A DNA stretch of 35,892 nt, from contig JANJTQ010000096.1 in NCBI GenBank assembly GCA_024711005.1, positions 1 through 35,892 of the forward strand. Direction: 5' to 3'. The stretch comes from Opitutaceae bacterium (lineage in GTDB: Bacteria; Verrucomicrobiota; Verrucomicrobiia; Opitutales; Opitutaceae). Below, piece after piece: positions 18,519-28,393 of the stretch (position 1 is the stretch's first letter; each line of letters opens with the position of its first letter). Under the pieces are notes generated by a model. It was not told the DNA's origin and did not search any database. It worked only from the letters and a program-made list of their open reading frames with translations. The translations under genes and the position numbers were made by a program.

Positions 18519-19198
18519 TGTGCCGGCAGGTGATCGGAAAACCAGCGGGCGGCCAGCTCCGCCACGCGATCCAACGCGCCCGGTTCATGGAACAGGTGAG
18601 TGGCTCCGGGAACGATCTCCAGGTGTTTCTCGCAGTGAAGCTGCTCATACGCGTCCCGGTTCATGGTGATGACCGGCTTGTCCGCGCCTCCCACGATCAG
18701 GAGGGTGGGGGCGCGCACCCGGCTCAAAGCATCCTTTGCCAGATCCGGGCGCCCTCCGCGAGAGACGATCGCACCGATGTCGGTGGTCTCGTCCGCCGCG
18801 GCGACGAGTGCCGCGGCGGCACCCGTGCTCGATCCGAAATAGCCGATGCGAAGACCCGCGGCATTTTCATTTCGGTCGACCCAGCGTGTGGCCATGCGCA
18901 GCCGTTCCGCGAGGAAACCGATGTCGAAGCGAAGCTCGCCGGTTTCTTCGTCGATGCGCTCCTCATCCTGGGTGAGCAGATCGAACAGCAGTGTGCCCAC
19001 GCCGGCTTCCTGCAGAACATGGGCGACGTGTTGATTGCGCGGACTGAGCCGGCTGCTGCCACTTCCGTGTGCGAACAAGACCAGACCGCGGGCGTGGGCG
19101 GGAATTTCCAAGGTGCCGTCCAATCGCACGCCAGCCTCGGCGATTCGGATGTCTTCGCGCCAAGGATGTGTGGAGTGAGAGGGAGGGGATCGTTTCAT
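18515..19198 (-). CDS. dienelactone-hydrolase-like alpha/beta hydrolase
   Basis: Cytosolic serine hydrolase of 227 residues. The alpha/beta fold is shown by GLVLFAHGSGSSRLSPRN (oxyanion region, about residues 39-56), the nucleophile elbow GYFGSSTGAAAA near residue 124, the acid residue in VGGADKPV near 178, and the catalytic His in PGATHLFHEPG near 203. This group is commonly encoded next to or fused with the phosphoribosyltransferase family that follows here, and the two genes overlap by ATGA. The natural substrate is unknown. The ATG at 19198 is the only ATG fitting family length. There is no Shine-Dalgarno, and the likely promoter places the transcript start almost on the ATG, so a leaderless mRNA is possible. 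Confidence 0.87.
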   Translation of the reverse strand: MKRSPPSHSTHPWREDIRIAEAGVRLDGTLEIPAHARGLVLFAHGSGSSRLSPRNQHVAHVLQEAGVGTLLFDLLTQDEERIDEETGELRFDIGFLAERLRMATRWVDRNENAAGLRIGYFGSSTGAAAALVAAADETTDIGAIVSRGGRPDLAKDALSRVRAPTLLIVGGADKPVITMNRDAYEQLHCEKHLEIVPGATHLFHEPGALDRVAELAARWFSDHLPAQ

Positions 19199-19206
19199 AA
19201 TACTGA

Positions 19207-19235
19207 ATATTATCCCCTGCCTTGGTTTTAAACAA
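19207..19235 (-). promoter_or_regulatory. sigma-70-like promoter of the hydrolase/PRTase pair
   Basis: On the minus strand TTGTTT (19235-19230) and TAATAT (19212-19207) are separated by 17 bases, close to the TTGACA-N17-TATAAT consensus. The site sits in a locally AT-rich patch in GC-rich DNA. Transcription would begin about 1-3 bases before the ATG at 19198. Confidence 0.55.
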
Positions 19236-19515
19236 TCGGACCCCGCCCTGATTCGCCGAACGGGGCGGACATGCCGCTGTACTCACGCCTGTCTCCGGGC
19301 AACTGCTCCCATCGGGACCTCGGGGGCGGCACCGATGCGGTAAATATAACGGCTTGGAGGAGGGAAAAAGGCACGCGTGAAATCTGTTTAAGAATCGGTC
19401 AAGTAGCTCGTAAGGAATGTCTTGTCGCATGATTCGAGGGGCCCAATCGAGGTTGACTCCTTGGTGGTGCCAAGGGCCGGAACAGTCGTTCCCGCGCGCG
19501 GACAGTGGGTATTGC
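19236..19515. other. intergenic region upstream of membrane protein
   Basis: Nothing coding is supported. It holds a CCCCG/CGGGG pair (19241-19245 with 19261-19265), a short AT-rich patch near 19341-19349, and a hairpin CCTTGG-TGGTG-CCAAGG (19459-19475) in the leader of the following gene. A frame-compatible upstream ATG at 19417 exists, but the added 33 residues look non-coding. Confidence 0.5.
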
Positions 19516-19926
19516 ATGCGCACCTTTGATGCGTCGATTCGCCGTTCCGCGTTTTGGCTCGCGGTGATCATCCCGCCCGCGGGGTACTGGAGCTTGGTGC
19601 AGATATTTGCCTATCAAGCGGGTGAAGGGACGGCGTCGCTGGCGGAGTTTATGGTGTTGATCGCGTTGGCGAACGGGCTCCCGCTGGCCGCGCTTGGTTG
19701 GGTGTTATGCAGCGTGGCTGCCTATACGATCACCCCGGACAAGGTGATCGAACACCGGGTGGTGCGAGATCGCGAATTTATGCTCGGTCCAAGCGTGGAA
19801 ATCTCCCAGCTGCCGAACGGTGACATCGTGGTGGCGATGCCGGAGCGGACGTTGCGATTGCGCGTGACCGAACCGGCTCGCTGCCTGGCTCTGCTGAGGG
19901 AAGCAGAGGCGGCGGCCAGAGCATGA
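19516..19926 (+). CDS. small membrane protein with PH-like domain
   Basis: 136-residue protein. Two hydrophobic segments (about residues 13-33, FWLAVIIPPAGYWSLVQIFA, and 44-68, FMVLIALANGLPLAALGWVLCSV) are followed by a strand-rich domain of the bacterial PH-like type (YTITPDKVIEHRVVRDRE onward). The layout, two transmembrane helices then a YTIT..RI-type domain, is that of small bPH-domain proteins with unknown function. The ATG at 19516 was chosen because it directly precedes the first helix; the nearest Shine-Dalgarno-like sequence is poor. It is convergent with the SLC13 gene and has no clear functional link to the repair block. Confidence 0.65.
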   Translation: MRTFDASIRRSAFWLAVIIPPAGYWSLVQIFAYQAGEGTASLAEFMVLIALANGLPLAALGWVLCSVAAYTITPDKVIEHRVVRDREFMLGPSVEISQLPNGDIVVAMPERTLRLRVTEPARCLALLREAEAAARA

Positions 19927-19948
19927 CGGTGCGGGCGCCGGACGGAAA

Positions 19949-21493
19949 TCAGCGCTTCACCCAGTCGGGAATCGTGTCGAGTTGCAGGCCGAGCGCCCAC
20001 GGTCCCAGCAGAAGGATGAGGGCGATGATCACCGGAACCATCAGGATATTCAGCAACATACCGGCGCGCGCCATTTGCGGGAGCGTGATGAGTCCGCTGC
20101 CGAAGACGATGGCGTTGGGCGGAGTGCCGACGGGCAGCATGAAGGAGCAATTGGCGGCGAGCGCGGTGGGGATGAGGAAGAGGAGTGGATTCTGTCCGAG
20201 GCTGATGCCGACGGCGGCGACGATAGGCAGGAACGTGGCGGCGGTGGCGGTGTTACTGGTGAGCTCCGTGAGCATGAGGATGCCGAAGCAGATGACGGCA
20301 ATGGTGAGCAGAATGGGCAGGCCTCCGAGCCCTTCGCAAAGGGTTCCGAGGTATTTCGCGACGCCGTGGCGTTCAATGGCTCCGGCGAGGCTGAGGCCGC
20401 CGCCGAAGAGCAACAGCACGTCCCAAGGAATGCCTTTGGCGGATTCCCACGTCATCACGAATTCGCCACGACGTGCGTTAACCGGGATGAAGAACAACGC
20501 GAGCGCGCCGGTCATCGCGATCGTCGTGTCCGTGAGAAGCGGGACAATCTTGGACAACAGAGGTTGGAACACCCAGCCGAGCGCGGTGAGCACGAATACG
20601 GCCGCGACCGACCATTCGCCGCGACTGAGGCGGCCCAGGGCGGCTTTTTCGCGGGCGATCAGCTCGGCGACGCCCGGAAGCTCCTCGCCCTTGAGTTTGA
20701 AACTGACGCGGGTGAGCACCCAATAAACAACCGGCAAGGTGACGAGGGTGACGGGGACGCCGATCATCATCCATTGACCGAAGCCGATGTTGAAGCCGTG
20801 GACATCGCTGAGATAACCGGCAAGCAAGGCGTTGGGGGGAGTGCCGATGAGCGTGGCCATGCCGCCTGTGGTGGCGCCGTAGGCAACGGCCAGAAGCAGC
20901 GCGGTGCCGAAGGCTTTCATATCGGCCCGCTGACGGAGCTCCTCGGGCAACAATTGGATGACGGAGGTGGCGATGGGCAGCATCATGAGCGCGGTCGCGG
21001 TGTTGCTCACCCACATGCTGATCAAGGCGGAGGAGAGGAGAAATCCTCCGATGATGCGCGCGGGACGGGTGCCAAGGGCTCCGATCAAGCCGATGGCGAC
21101 ACGGCGATGGAGATTCCAGCGCTGCATGGCGAGGGCGATGACGAAGCCGCCCAGAAACAGAAAAATGATCGGGTTGGCGTAGGGGGCGGTCGTGGCCTTG
21201 ATGTCACCCATGCCAAGCGCCGGGAACAGCACAAGGGGGATGAGCGCGGTGGCCGGAATCGGGATGGATTCGCAGATCCAGAGGGCGGCCATCAAAAGCG
21301 CGGCGCCCACGGTGTGCCAGCCGACCACGCTCAGTCCCGCGGGCGGATCGCAAAGCAGGGTGATGAGGAGGGGCAGGGGGCCGAGTATCCATCCCGACCA
21401 TTGGCGAAGCCCGTAGACCGAGGGCGAGGTGATCGGGTTTTCGTTACGCTGACGGGCTTCAGCCGAGGGTGGGGTGGGCATCTGTGATGACAT
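19949..21493 (-). CDS. SLC13/DASS-family sodium:dicarboxylate (or anion) symporter
   Basis: Inner-membrane carrier of 514 residues with about 11-12 hydrophobic segments, importing C4/C6 dicarboxylates or related anions with Na+. Both halves carry the family's SNT signatures: SNTATALMMLPIA near residue 155 and SNTATAATFLPIV near residue 422. Each is followed by a GTPPNA loop (IGTPPNALLAGY and VGTPPNAIVFGSG), the substrate and sodium clamps. The start is uncertain: ATG 21493 and ATG 21481 both precede the hydrophilic N-terminus, a TTG at 21535 is less likely, and none has a good Shine-Dalgarno. It lies downstream of metY on the same strand but separated by a long hairpin, so it is probably transcribed on its own. 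Confidence 0.92.
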   Translation of the reverse strand: MSSQMPTPPSAEARQRNENPITSPSVYGLRQWSGWILGPLPLLITLLCDPPAGLSVVGWHTVGAALLMAALWICESIPIPATALIPLVLFPALGMGDIKATTAPYANPIIFLFLGGFVIALAMQRWNLHRRVAIGLIGALGTRPARIIGGFLLSSALISMWVSNTATALMMLPIATSVIQLLPEELRQRADMKAFGTALLLAVAYGATTGGMATLIGTPPNALLAGYLSDVHGFNIGFGQWMMIGVPVTLVTLPVVYWVLTRVSFKLKGEELPGVAELIAREKAALGRLSRGEWSVAAVFVLTALGWVFQPLLSKIVPLLTDTTIAMTGALALFFIPVNARRGEFVMTWESAKGIPWDVLLLFGGGLSLAGAIERHGVAKYLGTLCEGLGGLPILLTIAVICFGILMLTELTSNTATAATFLPIVAAVGISLGQNPLLFLIPTALAANCSFMLPVGTPPNAIVFGSGLITLPQMARAGMLLNILMVPVIIALILLLGPWALGLQLDTIPDWVKR

Positions 21494-21555
21494 GGGGTGG
21501 TGTGTGAGTCCGGTCAGAACCGACGTGACTGCCAAGCTCGTTCCTTCGGCGGTCC

Positions 21556-21582
21556 GGCGACCGGGCGTGTTTTGGCGACCGG
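21556..21582. repeat. 9-bp direct repeat upstream of the SLC13 gene
   Basis: GGCGACCGG occurs at 21556-21564 and 21574-21582, 18 bases apart, about 63-89 bases before the chosen carrier start. This is an operator-like arrangement. The binding protein is unknown. Confidence 0.35.
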
Positions 21583-21589
21583 TTGATCT

Positions 21590-21650
21590 GAAATCGGAAA
21601 ATCGGAGGCGGCATCGGCGATGCCAATCACGCGTCCGACTTCCCGATTTC
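21590..21650 (-). terminator. long nested hairpin downstream of metY
   Basis: Stems nest from outside in: GAAATCGG/CCGATTTC (21590-21597 with 21643-21650), TCGGA/TCCGA (21602-21606 with 21634-21638), GCG/CGC (21608-21610 with 21630-21632), and GCATC-GGC-GATGC (21611-21623). It starts 18 bases after the metY stop. There is no pure T-tract, so its role as terminator or mRNA stabiliser is inferred. Confidence 0.5.
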
Positions 21651-21667
21651 CACGTCTACGGAAGAGG

Positions 21668-22981
21668 TCAGGCTTTGGTCAGGGCTTGTTCCAAGTCGGC
21701 TTTCAGGTCGGAGAAATCCTCGCAGCCGAGGCTGAGGCGGATGTAGTCGGGCTGCACGCCGCTCGCGATTTGCTCCTCGTTGGTGAGCTGGCTATGGGTG
21801 GTGCTCGCGGGGTGGATGGCGAGGGATTTCGCGTCGCCGATGTTGGCAAGATGGCTGAAGAGCCGGAGCGCATTGATGACGCGTTTCGCGCCTTCGAAAC
21901 CGCCCTTGACGCCGAAGCCGAGCAGACCTCCGTATCCGCCGGTCAGATACTTGTTGGCGGCGGCGTGGTGTTTTGACGACGGGAGTCCGGGGTAGTTGAC
22001 CCAGGCGACCTGCGGGTGTCCTTGCAGGAAATGGGCGGTGGCCAGGGCGTTGGCGCAGATACGCTCCATGCGCAAATGAAGCGTTTCGAGGCCGATGAGG
22101 GATTGCCAGGCGTTGAACGGCGAGATGCATCCGCCTGTGTCGCGCAGAAGCTGAAGCCGCATCTTCATCGCGAAGGCGATGTTGGCGCCGCCGGCGGGAG
22201 GGAAGGCCTTGAAGGCGTCCCAGTGGACGAGTCCGTGGTAGGAGGCGTCAGGCGTGGTGAAACCGGGGAAGCGGCCGGAGCCCCAGTCGAAGTTGCCTCC
22301 GTCGACCACGATGCCGCCGATGGACGTGCCATGGCCGCCCATGTATTTGGTGGTGGAGTGGACCACGATGTTGGCGCCCCATTCGAAGGAGCGGTGGAGG
22401 ATCGGCGAGAGACAGGTGTTGTCGAGAATGAGGGGGACGCCGGCCTCGCGGGCGATCATGGCAACCTCTTCGACGGGGAAAATATTGAGCGCGGGATTGC
22501 CGAGACCTTCGCCGTAAAACGCCTTGGTGTTGGGACGCAGGGCCCGGCGGAAGGACTCGGGATCGTCGGCGTCGACGAAGCTGATTTCGATCCCGAGCTT
22601 CTGAAGCGTGTGATGGAAAAGGTTGTAGGTGCCGCCGTACAGCTGGGAGACCGAAACGATGTGATCGCCGGCGCCGGCCAGGTTGAGAATGGCGTTGGTT
22701 ATGGCGGCCTGGCCGGAGGCATGGGCAAGGGCCGCGGTGCCGCCCTCGAGCGCGGCAATGCGCTGCTCGAAGACGTCTGTCGTGGGATTTCCAATACGCG
22801 TGTAGATGTTGCCGAGTTCCTTCAGCGCGAAAAGGTTCGCTGCGTGCTCGGTGTCGCGGAAGACGAAGCTTGTCGATTGGTAGAGCGGCACGGCGCGCGA
22901 GCCGGTGGTCGGGTCGGGTGTCTGGCCGGCGTGGAGGGACTTGGTGCCGAGACCGGTGGGATAAGGACGGAGCGTGGACAT
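21668..22981 (-). CDS. metY: O-acetylhomoserine sulfhydrylase
   Basis: PLP enzyme of 437 residues making homocysteine from O-acetylhomoserine and sulfide (direct sulfhydrylation in methionine synthesis); it can also act as cysteine synthase. The N-terminus [26 protein letters not shown] is characteristic of the MetY branch of the Cys/Met-metabolism family. Further marks are [20 protein letters not shown], a [11 protein letters not shown] loop, the PLP-binding lysine in [11 protein letters not shown] near residue 205, and the C-terminal [11 protein letters not shown] and RLSLGCED. The ATG at 22981 gives normal length; there is no Shine-Dalgarno. The leader holds a compact three-way-junction RNA candidate (23028-23090), suggesting control at the mRNA level. 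Confidence 0.95.
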   Translation of the reverse strand: MSTLRPYPTGLGTKSLHAGQTPDPTTGSRAVPLYQSTSFVFRDTEHAANLFALKELGNIYTRIGNPTTDVFEQRIAALEGGTAALAHASGQAAITNAILNLAGAGDHIVSVSQLYGGTYNLFHHTLQKLGIEISFVDADDPESFRRALRPNTKAFYGEGLGNPALNIFPVEEVAMIAREAGVPLILDNTCLSPILHRSFEWGANIVVHSTTKYMGGHGTSIGGIVVDGGNFDWGSGRFPGFTTPDASYHGLVHWDAFKAFPPAGGANIAFAMKMRLQLLRDTGGCISPFNAWQSLIGLETLHLRMERICANALATAHFLQGHPQVAWVNYPGLPSSKHHAAANKYLTGGYGGLLGFGVKGGFEGAKRVINALRLFSHLANIGDAKSLAIHPASTTHSQLTNEEQIASGVQPDYIRLSLGCEDFSDLKADLEQALTKA

Positions 22982-23027
22982 AGGTAAACGTAAGAGGCGG
23001 CAGGGTTGGGTTTTGAAGCAGGGAAGC

Positions 23028-23090
23028 ACAGGAAGCCGCGGATGAAAGCACAAACATCCGGCAGCGAACCGCGCTTCGGCAGCTTCCTGT
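23028..23090 (-). promoter_or_regulatory. three-way-junction RNA candidate in the metY leader
   Basis: On the minus strand ACAGGAAGC (23090-23082) pairs with GCTTCCTGT (23036-23028), a perfect 9-bp stem. It encloses two hairpins, CGAA/TTCG (23078-23065) and CGGATG/CATCCG (23060-23055 with 23044-23039), joined by only 2-4 unpaired bases. Further GCTTCC and GCTTC copies follow toward metY at 23027-23022 and 23020-23016, so GGAAGC could pair with alternatives. It ends 46 bases before the metY start. It does not match the SAM-I, SAM-II or SAH consensus as remembered. It could instead be a 3' structure of purL. Confidence 0.4.
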
Positions 23091-23156
23091 TAAACCAGCC
23101 TCGTTGTCTCGGCTGCTACGTTCGCTGCACCGTACACCCAGCGATCACAAAGACGT

Positions 23157-26100
23157 TCAGCCGACCCACGTCCGCGCGTTTTGGAAGAGGCGCATCCACG
23201 GGCTGTTTTCGCTGTCGGCCCAGGCTTTCGGCGCCCAGCTGTGTTGGGTGGTGCGGAACACGCGCTCCGGATGCGGCATCAGGATGGTCACGCGACCGGT
23301 GGTCGTTGTCATGGCGGTCATGCCATGCGGACTGCCGTTCGGATTGAGCGGATACTGCTGGGTGACGTTGTGATGGTTGTCCACATAGCGTGCCGACACG
23401 AGGCCGGAAGCGCTGAACGTGGCGGCGGCATCGGCCGACGGGAACTCGGCGAACCCTTCGCCGTGCGCGATGGCGATGGGAAGCACGGAGCCTTCCATGC
23501 CGGCGAAGAAGATGCTGGGGCTCTTCTCTATTTTGAGTGACGCCACGCGGGCCTCGAAGCGCTCGGACTGGTTCTGCACGAAGCGAGGCCAGGCTTCGGC
23601 GCCGGGGATGATGCTGTGGAGATTGCTCATCATCTGGCAGCCGTTGCACACGCCGAGGGCAAAGGTGTCTTCGCGAGCGAAGAACGCCTCGAATTCAGCG
23701 CGGGCGCGGGGATTGAACAGGATGCTCTTGGCCCAGCCTTCGCCGGCGCCGAGGACGTCGCCGTAGCTGAAGCCTCCGCACGCGGCGAGTCCGCGGAAAT
23801 CCTTCAGCGAAATGTGTCCGCTGATGATATCGGTCATGTGGACATCGACGGCCGTGAAGCCGGCGCGGGTGAAGGCGGCGGCCATCTCGACTTCGCCGTT
23901 TACGCCCTGCTCGCGCAGGATGGCGACGCGCGGGCGGACGGAGGCGGACGGAGCGCGCGCAAGCTCGCGGCCTACGTCGAAGGTGAACGTGACCTTCGGA
24001 TTGATTCCGGGGTCGTCGCGATCGAGGCGGAGGGCGTGTTCCTGTTCGGCGCAGACAGGGTTGTCGCGGAGGCTCGCGATCCGGCGGGTGACGTCGCTCC
24101 AGACCGCGCGCAGGGCGACGAGGTTCTCGTTAAGGATTTCCTGGCCGGCGCGCTTGATGCGCAGCGCATGGTGAGGGTTGAGCGTGCCGATGCGGCTGAC
24201 GCACGTCTTGAGTCCGTGGGTGCGAAGGACGCCCGAGACGTAGTCGACATCGTCGCTGCGCACTTGAATGACGGCGCCGAGCTCCTCGCTGAAGAGGGCG
24301 GAGAAGGCGCTGTGGCTCGCGGGGATTTCGAGGTCGACACCGGTGTGGCCGGCAAAGGCCATCTCGACGATCGTGGCCAGGAGTCCGCCATCGCTACGGT
24401 CGTGGTAGGCGAGGAGCTTTTGCTCTCGACCGAGTTGCTGGATGGCGTTCCAGAATCCTTTGAGATGGTGCGGATTGTCGACGTCGGGTGTGGCTTCGCC
24501 CATCTGGGAGACAACCTGCGCGAGGATGGAACCGCCGAGGCGATTTTTGCCGTGACCGAGATCGATGAGGAGCAGCGTGGTGTCGGAGGCAACCTGCAGT
24601 TGCGGTGTGAGCGAGAGACGGATGTCGGAGACGGGGGCGAACGCCGAGATGATCAACGAAGTCGGCGCGGTGACGCGCTTCTGTTCGCCGGTGCCCGCGT
24701 CCTTCCAGACGGTGCTCATGCTCATCGAATCCTTGCCGACGGGAATGGTGATGCCGAGGGCGGGACAGAGTTCCATGCCGACCGCTTTGACGGCGGCGTA
24801 GAGATCGGCGCCGTCACCCGGGAGGGCGGGGGCGGCCATCCAGTTGGCGGACAAGTTGACCCTGCCGATATCGCCGATTTGAGCGGCGGCGAGATTGGTG
24901 AGGGCTTCGCCGACGGCGAGGCGGGCCGAGGCGGCGGCGCTGTTGACGGCGACCGGCGTGCGTTCGCCCATCGACATGGCTTCGCCGGTGTAAACGTCGA
25001 AGGCGGCGGCGGTCACGGCGCAATCGGCCACGGGGACCTGCCAGGGGCCGACCATTTGATCGCGATGGATAAGGCCGCCGATGGTGCGGTCGCCGATCGA
25101 GATGAGGAAGGTCTTGTCGGCAACGGTCGGGTGGGCGAGCACGCGACAAACGGCCTCCGCGAGCGTGAGGTCGCCGAGTTCGAGGGACTGCTGCGGGCGC
25201 GAAAGCGCCTCGGCCACACGGTGCATGCGCGGCGGTTTGCCGAGGAGCACGTCGAGCGGGAGGTCGATGGGCGTGTTCTTGAAGTGCGGATCTTCGAGGA
25301 CGAGTTTCTTTTCCTCGGTGGCCTGACCGACGATGGCGAAGGGGCAACGCTCGCGTTCGCAGAGGGCCTTGAAGGTTTCGATGCGGGAGGCGGGAACGGC
25401 GAGGACGTAGCGCTCCTGGGATTCGTTGCACCAGATCTCGTGCGGAGCCATGCCGGGCTCGTCGTTGGGAACCTTGCGCAAGTCGAATTTGCCGCCGCGT
25501 CCGCCGTCGTTGACGAGTTCGGGGAGGGCGTTGGAGATGCCGCCGGCGCCCACGTCATGGATGAAGGCGATGGGGTTTTCGTCGCCGAGGGCCCAGCAGC
25601 GGTCGATCACCTCCTGGCAGCGGCGTTCCATCTCGGGGTTGTCGCGCTGGACGGAGGCGAAATCGAGGTCCTCGTTGCCGGAGCCGCTGGCCATCGAGGA
25701 GGCCGCGCCGCCGCCGAGGCCGATCAACATGGCGGGGCCGCCGAGGACGATGAGATGGTCGCCGGGATTGATCGCGCCCTTTTGAATGTGACCCTCCTGG
25801 ATGTTGCCGAGACCGCCGGCGAGCATGATGGGCTTGTGGTAGCCGCGGAGTTCGGTGGCGTCGGGGGCGGACGAGGACGCGACCTCCTGCTCGAAGGTGC
25901 GGAAGTAGCCGTTGATGTTGGGGCGACCGAACTCGTTGTTGAAGGCGGCGGCTCCGAGAGGGCCGTCGATCATGATGTCGAGGGCGGAGACGATGCGCCC
26001 GGGTTTGCCGTGGTCTTTTTCCCAAGGCTGGACGGCACCCGGTAGTTTTAGATTGGATACGGTGAAGCCGCAGAGGCCGGCCTTGGGCTTGGAGCCGCGC

Positions 26101-27068
26101 CCCGTGGCGCCTTCGTCACGGATCTCGCCGCCGGAGCCGGTGGCGGCGCCTGCCCAGGGGGAGATCGCGGTGGGGTGGTTGTGCGTCTCGACCTTGCAGA
26201 GGATGTGAATGGGCTCCTCGTGGGACGCGTATTCGCCGGTCTTGGGGTTGACGTAGAAACGTCCGCCGGTGGTGCCCGCGAGGACGGCGGCGTTGTCCTT
26301 ATAGGCGGAGAGGATCCCTTCGCTGTGCAGGTTGTACGTGTTCTTGATCATCTGGAACAGCGACCTGTCCTGCGGCTGTCCGTCGATGTCCCAAGTGGCG
26401 TTGAAGATCTTGTGACGGCAATGCTCGGAGTTGGCCTGCGCGAACATCATGAGCTCGATATCGTTCGGGTCGCGTTTGAGGGCCTGGAACGCGTTGACGA
26501 GATAATCGATTTCGTCGTCGGCGAGGGCGAGTCCGAGGGCGGTGTTGGCGGCTACGAGCGCGGCGCGACCCTGGGCGAGCACGGGCACGCTGGTCATGGG
26601 GCGCGGCGTCTCGTGGCTGAAGAGAAGCTCGCAGGCGTGGAGGTCGGCGAAGACGACCTGCGTCATGCGATCATGGAGCTTGGCGCGCAGCAGGATTTCT
26701 TCGTCGGTGTTGAGAGTGGAACCGAGCTCGATGGTGTATTCGACGACGCGCTCGATGCGCTTGATGCCAGTCAGACCGCAAATGTGGGCGATGTCGGAGG
26801 CCTTGGACGACCAGGGCGAAATGGTGCCGGGGCGGGGGGCGACGACATGGACGACGCCGGAGACGGGATGGGGTGCGCGGCGCGGGCCGTAAGTGAGGAG
26901 CTTTTCGAGCACGTCATGTTCCGCTGACGAGAGTTCGCCGGTGAGTTCCGCGATGTGAACGAACTCGGCCGAGACTGCGCGGGCGGGAAGCCCGGCGGAG
27001 ACGAGATCGTTGAGCAGTTTGTTGAGGCGAAAGTCGGAGAGGGCGGAGGAGCCGCGGAGGATCAACAT
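23157..27068 (-). CDS. purL: phosphoribosylformylglycinamidine synthase, large single-chain form
   Basis: ATP- and glutamine-dependent FGAM synthase of 1303 residues, the fourth step of purine synthesis. The order is an N-terminal domain, linker, two AIRS-like halves with a central auxiliary nucleotide site ([20 protein letters not shown] near 330; [20 protein letters not shown] in the second half), then a C-terminal class I glutamine amidotransferase. The amidotransferase has [14 protein letters not shown] with the nucleophile Cys and PHPERVFR with the catalytic His. Length matches the one-chain PurL of proteobacteria and eukaryotes rather than the PurS/PurQ/PurL complex. The ATG at 27068 starts at [19 protein letters not shown], where the family begins. 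It is divergent from the DegT-type gene across 202 bases. All the long plus-strand frames in this stretch are shadows. Confidence 0.97.
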   Translation of the reverse strand: MLILRGSSALSDFRLNKLLNDLVSAGLPARAVSAEFVHIAELTGELSSAEHDVLEKLLTYGPRRAPHPVSGVVHVVAPRPGTISPWSSKASDIAHICGLTGIKRIERVVEYTIELGSTLNTDEEILLRAKLHDRMTQVVFADLHACELLFSHETPRPMTSVPVLAQGRAALVAANTALGLALADDEIDYLVNAFQALKRDPNDIELMMFAQANSEHCRHKIFNATWDIDGQPQDRSLFQMIKNTYNLHSEGILSAYKDNAAVLAGTTGGRFYVNPKTGEYASHEEPIHILCKVETHNHPTAISPWAGAATGSGGEIRDEGATGRGSKPKAGLCGFTVSNLKLPGAVQPWEKDHGKPGRIVSALDIMIDGPLGAAAFNNEFGRPNINGYFRTFEQEVASSSAPDATELRGYHKPIMLAGGLGNIQEGHIQKGAINPGDHLIVLGGPAMLIGLGGGAASSMASGSGNEDLDFASVQRDNPEMERRCQEVIDRCWALGDENPIAFIHDVGAGGISNALPELVNDGGRGGKFDLRKVPNDEPGMAPHEIWCNESQERYVLAVPASRIETFKALCERERCPFAIVGQATEEKKLVLEDPHFKNTPIDLPLDVLLGKPPRMHRVAEALSRPQQSLELGDLTLAEAVCRVLAHPTVADKTFLISIGDRTIGGLIHRDQMVGPWQVPVADCAVTAAAFDVYTGEAMSMGERTPVAVNSAAASARLAVGEALTNLAAAQIGDIGRVNLSANWMAAPALPGDGADLYAAVKAVGMELCPALGITIPVGKDSMSMSTVWKDAGTGEQKRVTAPTSLIISAFAPVSDIRLSLTPQLQVASDTTLLLIDLGHGKNRLGGSILAQVVSQMGEATPDVDNPHHLKGFWNAIQQLGREQKLLAYHDRSDGGLLATIVEMAFAGHTGVDLEIPASHSAFSALFSEELGAVIQVRSDDVDYVSGVLRTHGLKTCVSRIGTLNPHHALRIKRAGQEILNENLVALRAVWSDVTRRIASLRDNPVCAEQEHALRLDRDDPGINPKVTFTFDVGRELARAPSASVRPRVAILREQGVNGEVEMAAAFTRAGFTAVDVHMTDIISGHISLKDFRGLAACGGFSYGDVLGAGEGWAKSILFNPRARAEFEAFFAREDTFALGVCNGCQMMSNLHSIIPGAEAWPRFVQNQSERFEARVASLKIEKSPSIFFAGMEGSVLPIAIAHGEGFAEFPSADAAATFSASGLVSARYVDNHHNVTQQYPLNPNGSPHGMTAMTTTTGRVTILMPHPERVFRTTQHSWAPKAWADSENSPWMRLFQNARTWVG

Positions 27069-27270
27069 GGTCGGGAAAAAATGGCCGTTATCTGAACAGG
27101 GCCCGCGGCGGCTTGGCGATAGGAAATAGGCGGGGAAACGTCGCGGACCGTTTCTTTTGTAGGTAATTGGCAGCTTGCCGGGGGGCGTCGGCGGCTCGTT
27201 CGCACGGCGATGGTGCAAAACAGGTTTGGTTTTCGGGGTGTTCGTGGTTTTGGTGAGGGCTCCTTTTCCA

Positions 27271-28365
27271 ATGAAAGTCCCGTTCCTCGACCTTTCTCTT
27301 CAACATCAAGCCCTCCGCGAGCAGGCGCTCGCCGCGCTCGCGGCGACCTACGACGCCACGCGTTTCTGCCTCGGAAAAGATGTGGAGGAGTTCGAGGCGA
27401 ACTTTTCCAAGACGCTGGGTTACCCGCGCACGCTCGGTGTGAACAGCGGGACTTCGCCGTTGCACCTCGCCGCCGTTATCGCGGGGTGGGGGCCGGGCGA
27501 TGAAGTGATCGTGCCCGCTTTCACTTTTATCTCGTCGGCCTGGGGTGTCAGCTACGTCGGCGCCACTCCGCGCTTCGTCGATATCGATCCGGCGACGTTC
27601 AACCTCGATCCCGCCGCCGTCGAGGCCGCGATCACGCCGAAAACCAAAGGCATCGTGATCGTCCACCTGTTTGGTCAGCCGGCGCCGATGGACGAGCTTC
27701 TGGCCATCGCGAAGAAGCATAACCTCTTCGTCGTCGAAGACTGCGCCCAAGCCGCCGCCGCCAAATACAAAGGCACCCCTGTCGGCCTGCTCGGCGACAT
27801 CGGCACGTTCAGCTTTTATCCGACGAAAAACCTCGGCGGCTGCGGCGAGGGCGGGGCGCTGGTTTCCCGGAACGACGCGCATTTCGACCGGGCGAAACTC
27901 CTGCGCGTTCACGGCATGGGCCGTCGCTACTACCACGATCAAGTGGGCTTCAATTTCCGCATGGATGGTTTCCAAGGCGCCCTGCTCAACGTGAAGCTCC
28001 CGCATCTCGCCGCTTGGACGGCACGCCGCCAGGCCATCGCCGCGCGCTATCAGGCGGGCATCAAACTGGCCGATGTCATCCTGCCGACCACGGTGGCTTA
28101 CGGCGCCAGCGTGTATCACCAGTTCACGATCCGGCATCCGCGTCGCGATGCGTTGCGCGAGCACCTCGCGAAGCACGAGATCGGCACGGACTTGATCTAT
28201 CCGGTGCCGCTGCACCAGCAGGCCTGTTATGCGTCGCTCGGCTATCAACCCGGCTCGGTGCCCGTCGCGGAAAAAGCCGCCGCCACCTGCGTGAGTCTTC
28301 CGATCTTCCCTGAACTGACCGACGCGCAGGTCGATCACGTGATCGCATCGATCAATTCGTTTTAA
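27271..28365 (+). CDS. DegT/DnrJ/EryC1/StrS-type sugar aminotransferase
   Basis: PLP enzyme of 364 residues, probably transferring an amino group to a nucleotide-linked keto-sugar for cell-surface glycan synthesis. Visible motifs are [15 protein letters not shown] at the N-terminus, [12 protein letters not shown] near 60, [13 protein letters not shown] near 80, [15 protein letters not shown] near 155, the PLP lysine in [16 protein letters not shown] near 188, [14 protein letters not shown] near 230 and the C-terminal YPVPLHQQ. The ATG at 27271 precedes the family N-terminus directly; an in-frame upstream extension is not family-like. trpF follows 28 bases downstream on the same strand, so the two may be co-transcribed, although the pathways differ. 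Confidence 0.93.
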   Translation: MKVPFLDLSLQHQALREQALAALAATYDATRFCLGKDVEEFEANFSKTLGYPRTLGVNSGTSPLHLAAVIAGWGPGDEVIVPAFTFISSAWGVSYVGATPRFVDIDPATFNLDPAAVEAAITPKTKGIVIVHLFGQPAPMDELLAIAKKHNLFVVEDCAQAAAAKYKGTPVGLLGDIGTFSFYPTKNLGGCGEGGALVSRNDAHFDRAKLLRVHGMGRRYYHDQVGFNFRMDGFQGALLNVKLPHLAAWTARRQAIAARYQAGIKLADVILPTTVAYGASVYHQFTIRHPRRDALREHLAKHEIGTDLIYPVPLHQQACYASLGYQPGSVPVAEKAAATCVSLPIFPELTDAQVDHVIASINSF

Positions 28366-28393
28366 ACCGCGAGCCGGTTGGCCCTCCCCGAAA

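Noticed and set aside
23616-26045. 809-codon plus-strand frame opposite purL
   Set aside because: It is a G/E/A/V/D-rich shadow of the C-rich purL coding strand. PurL motifs cover the whole stretch on the other strand. The same applies to long frames opposite acs, the DeoR-type gene, SLC13, metY and rho.
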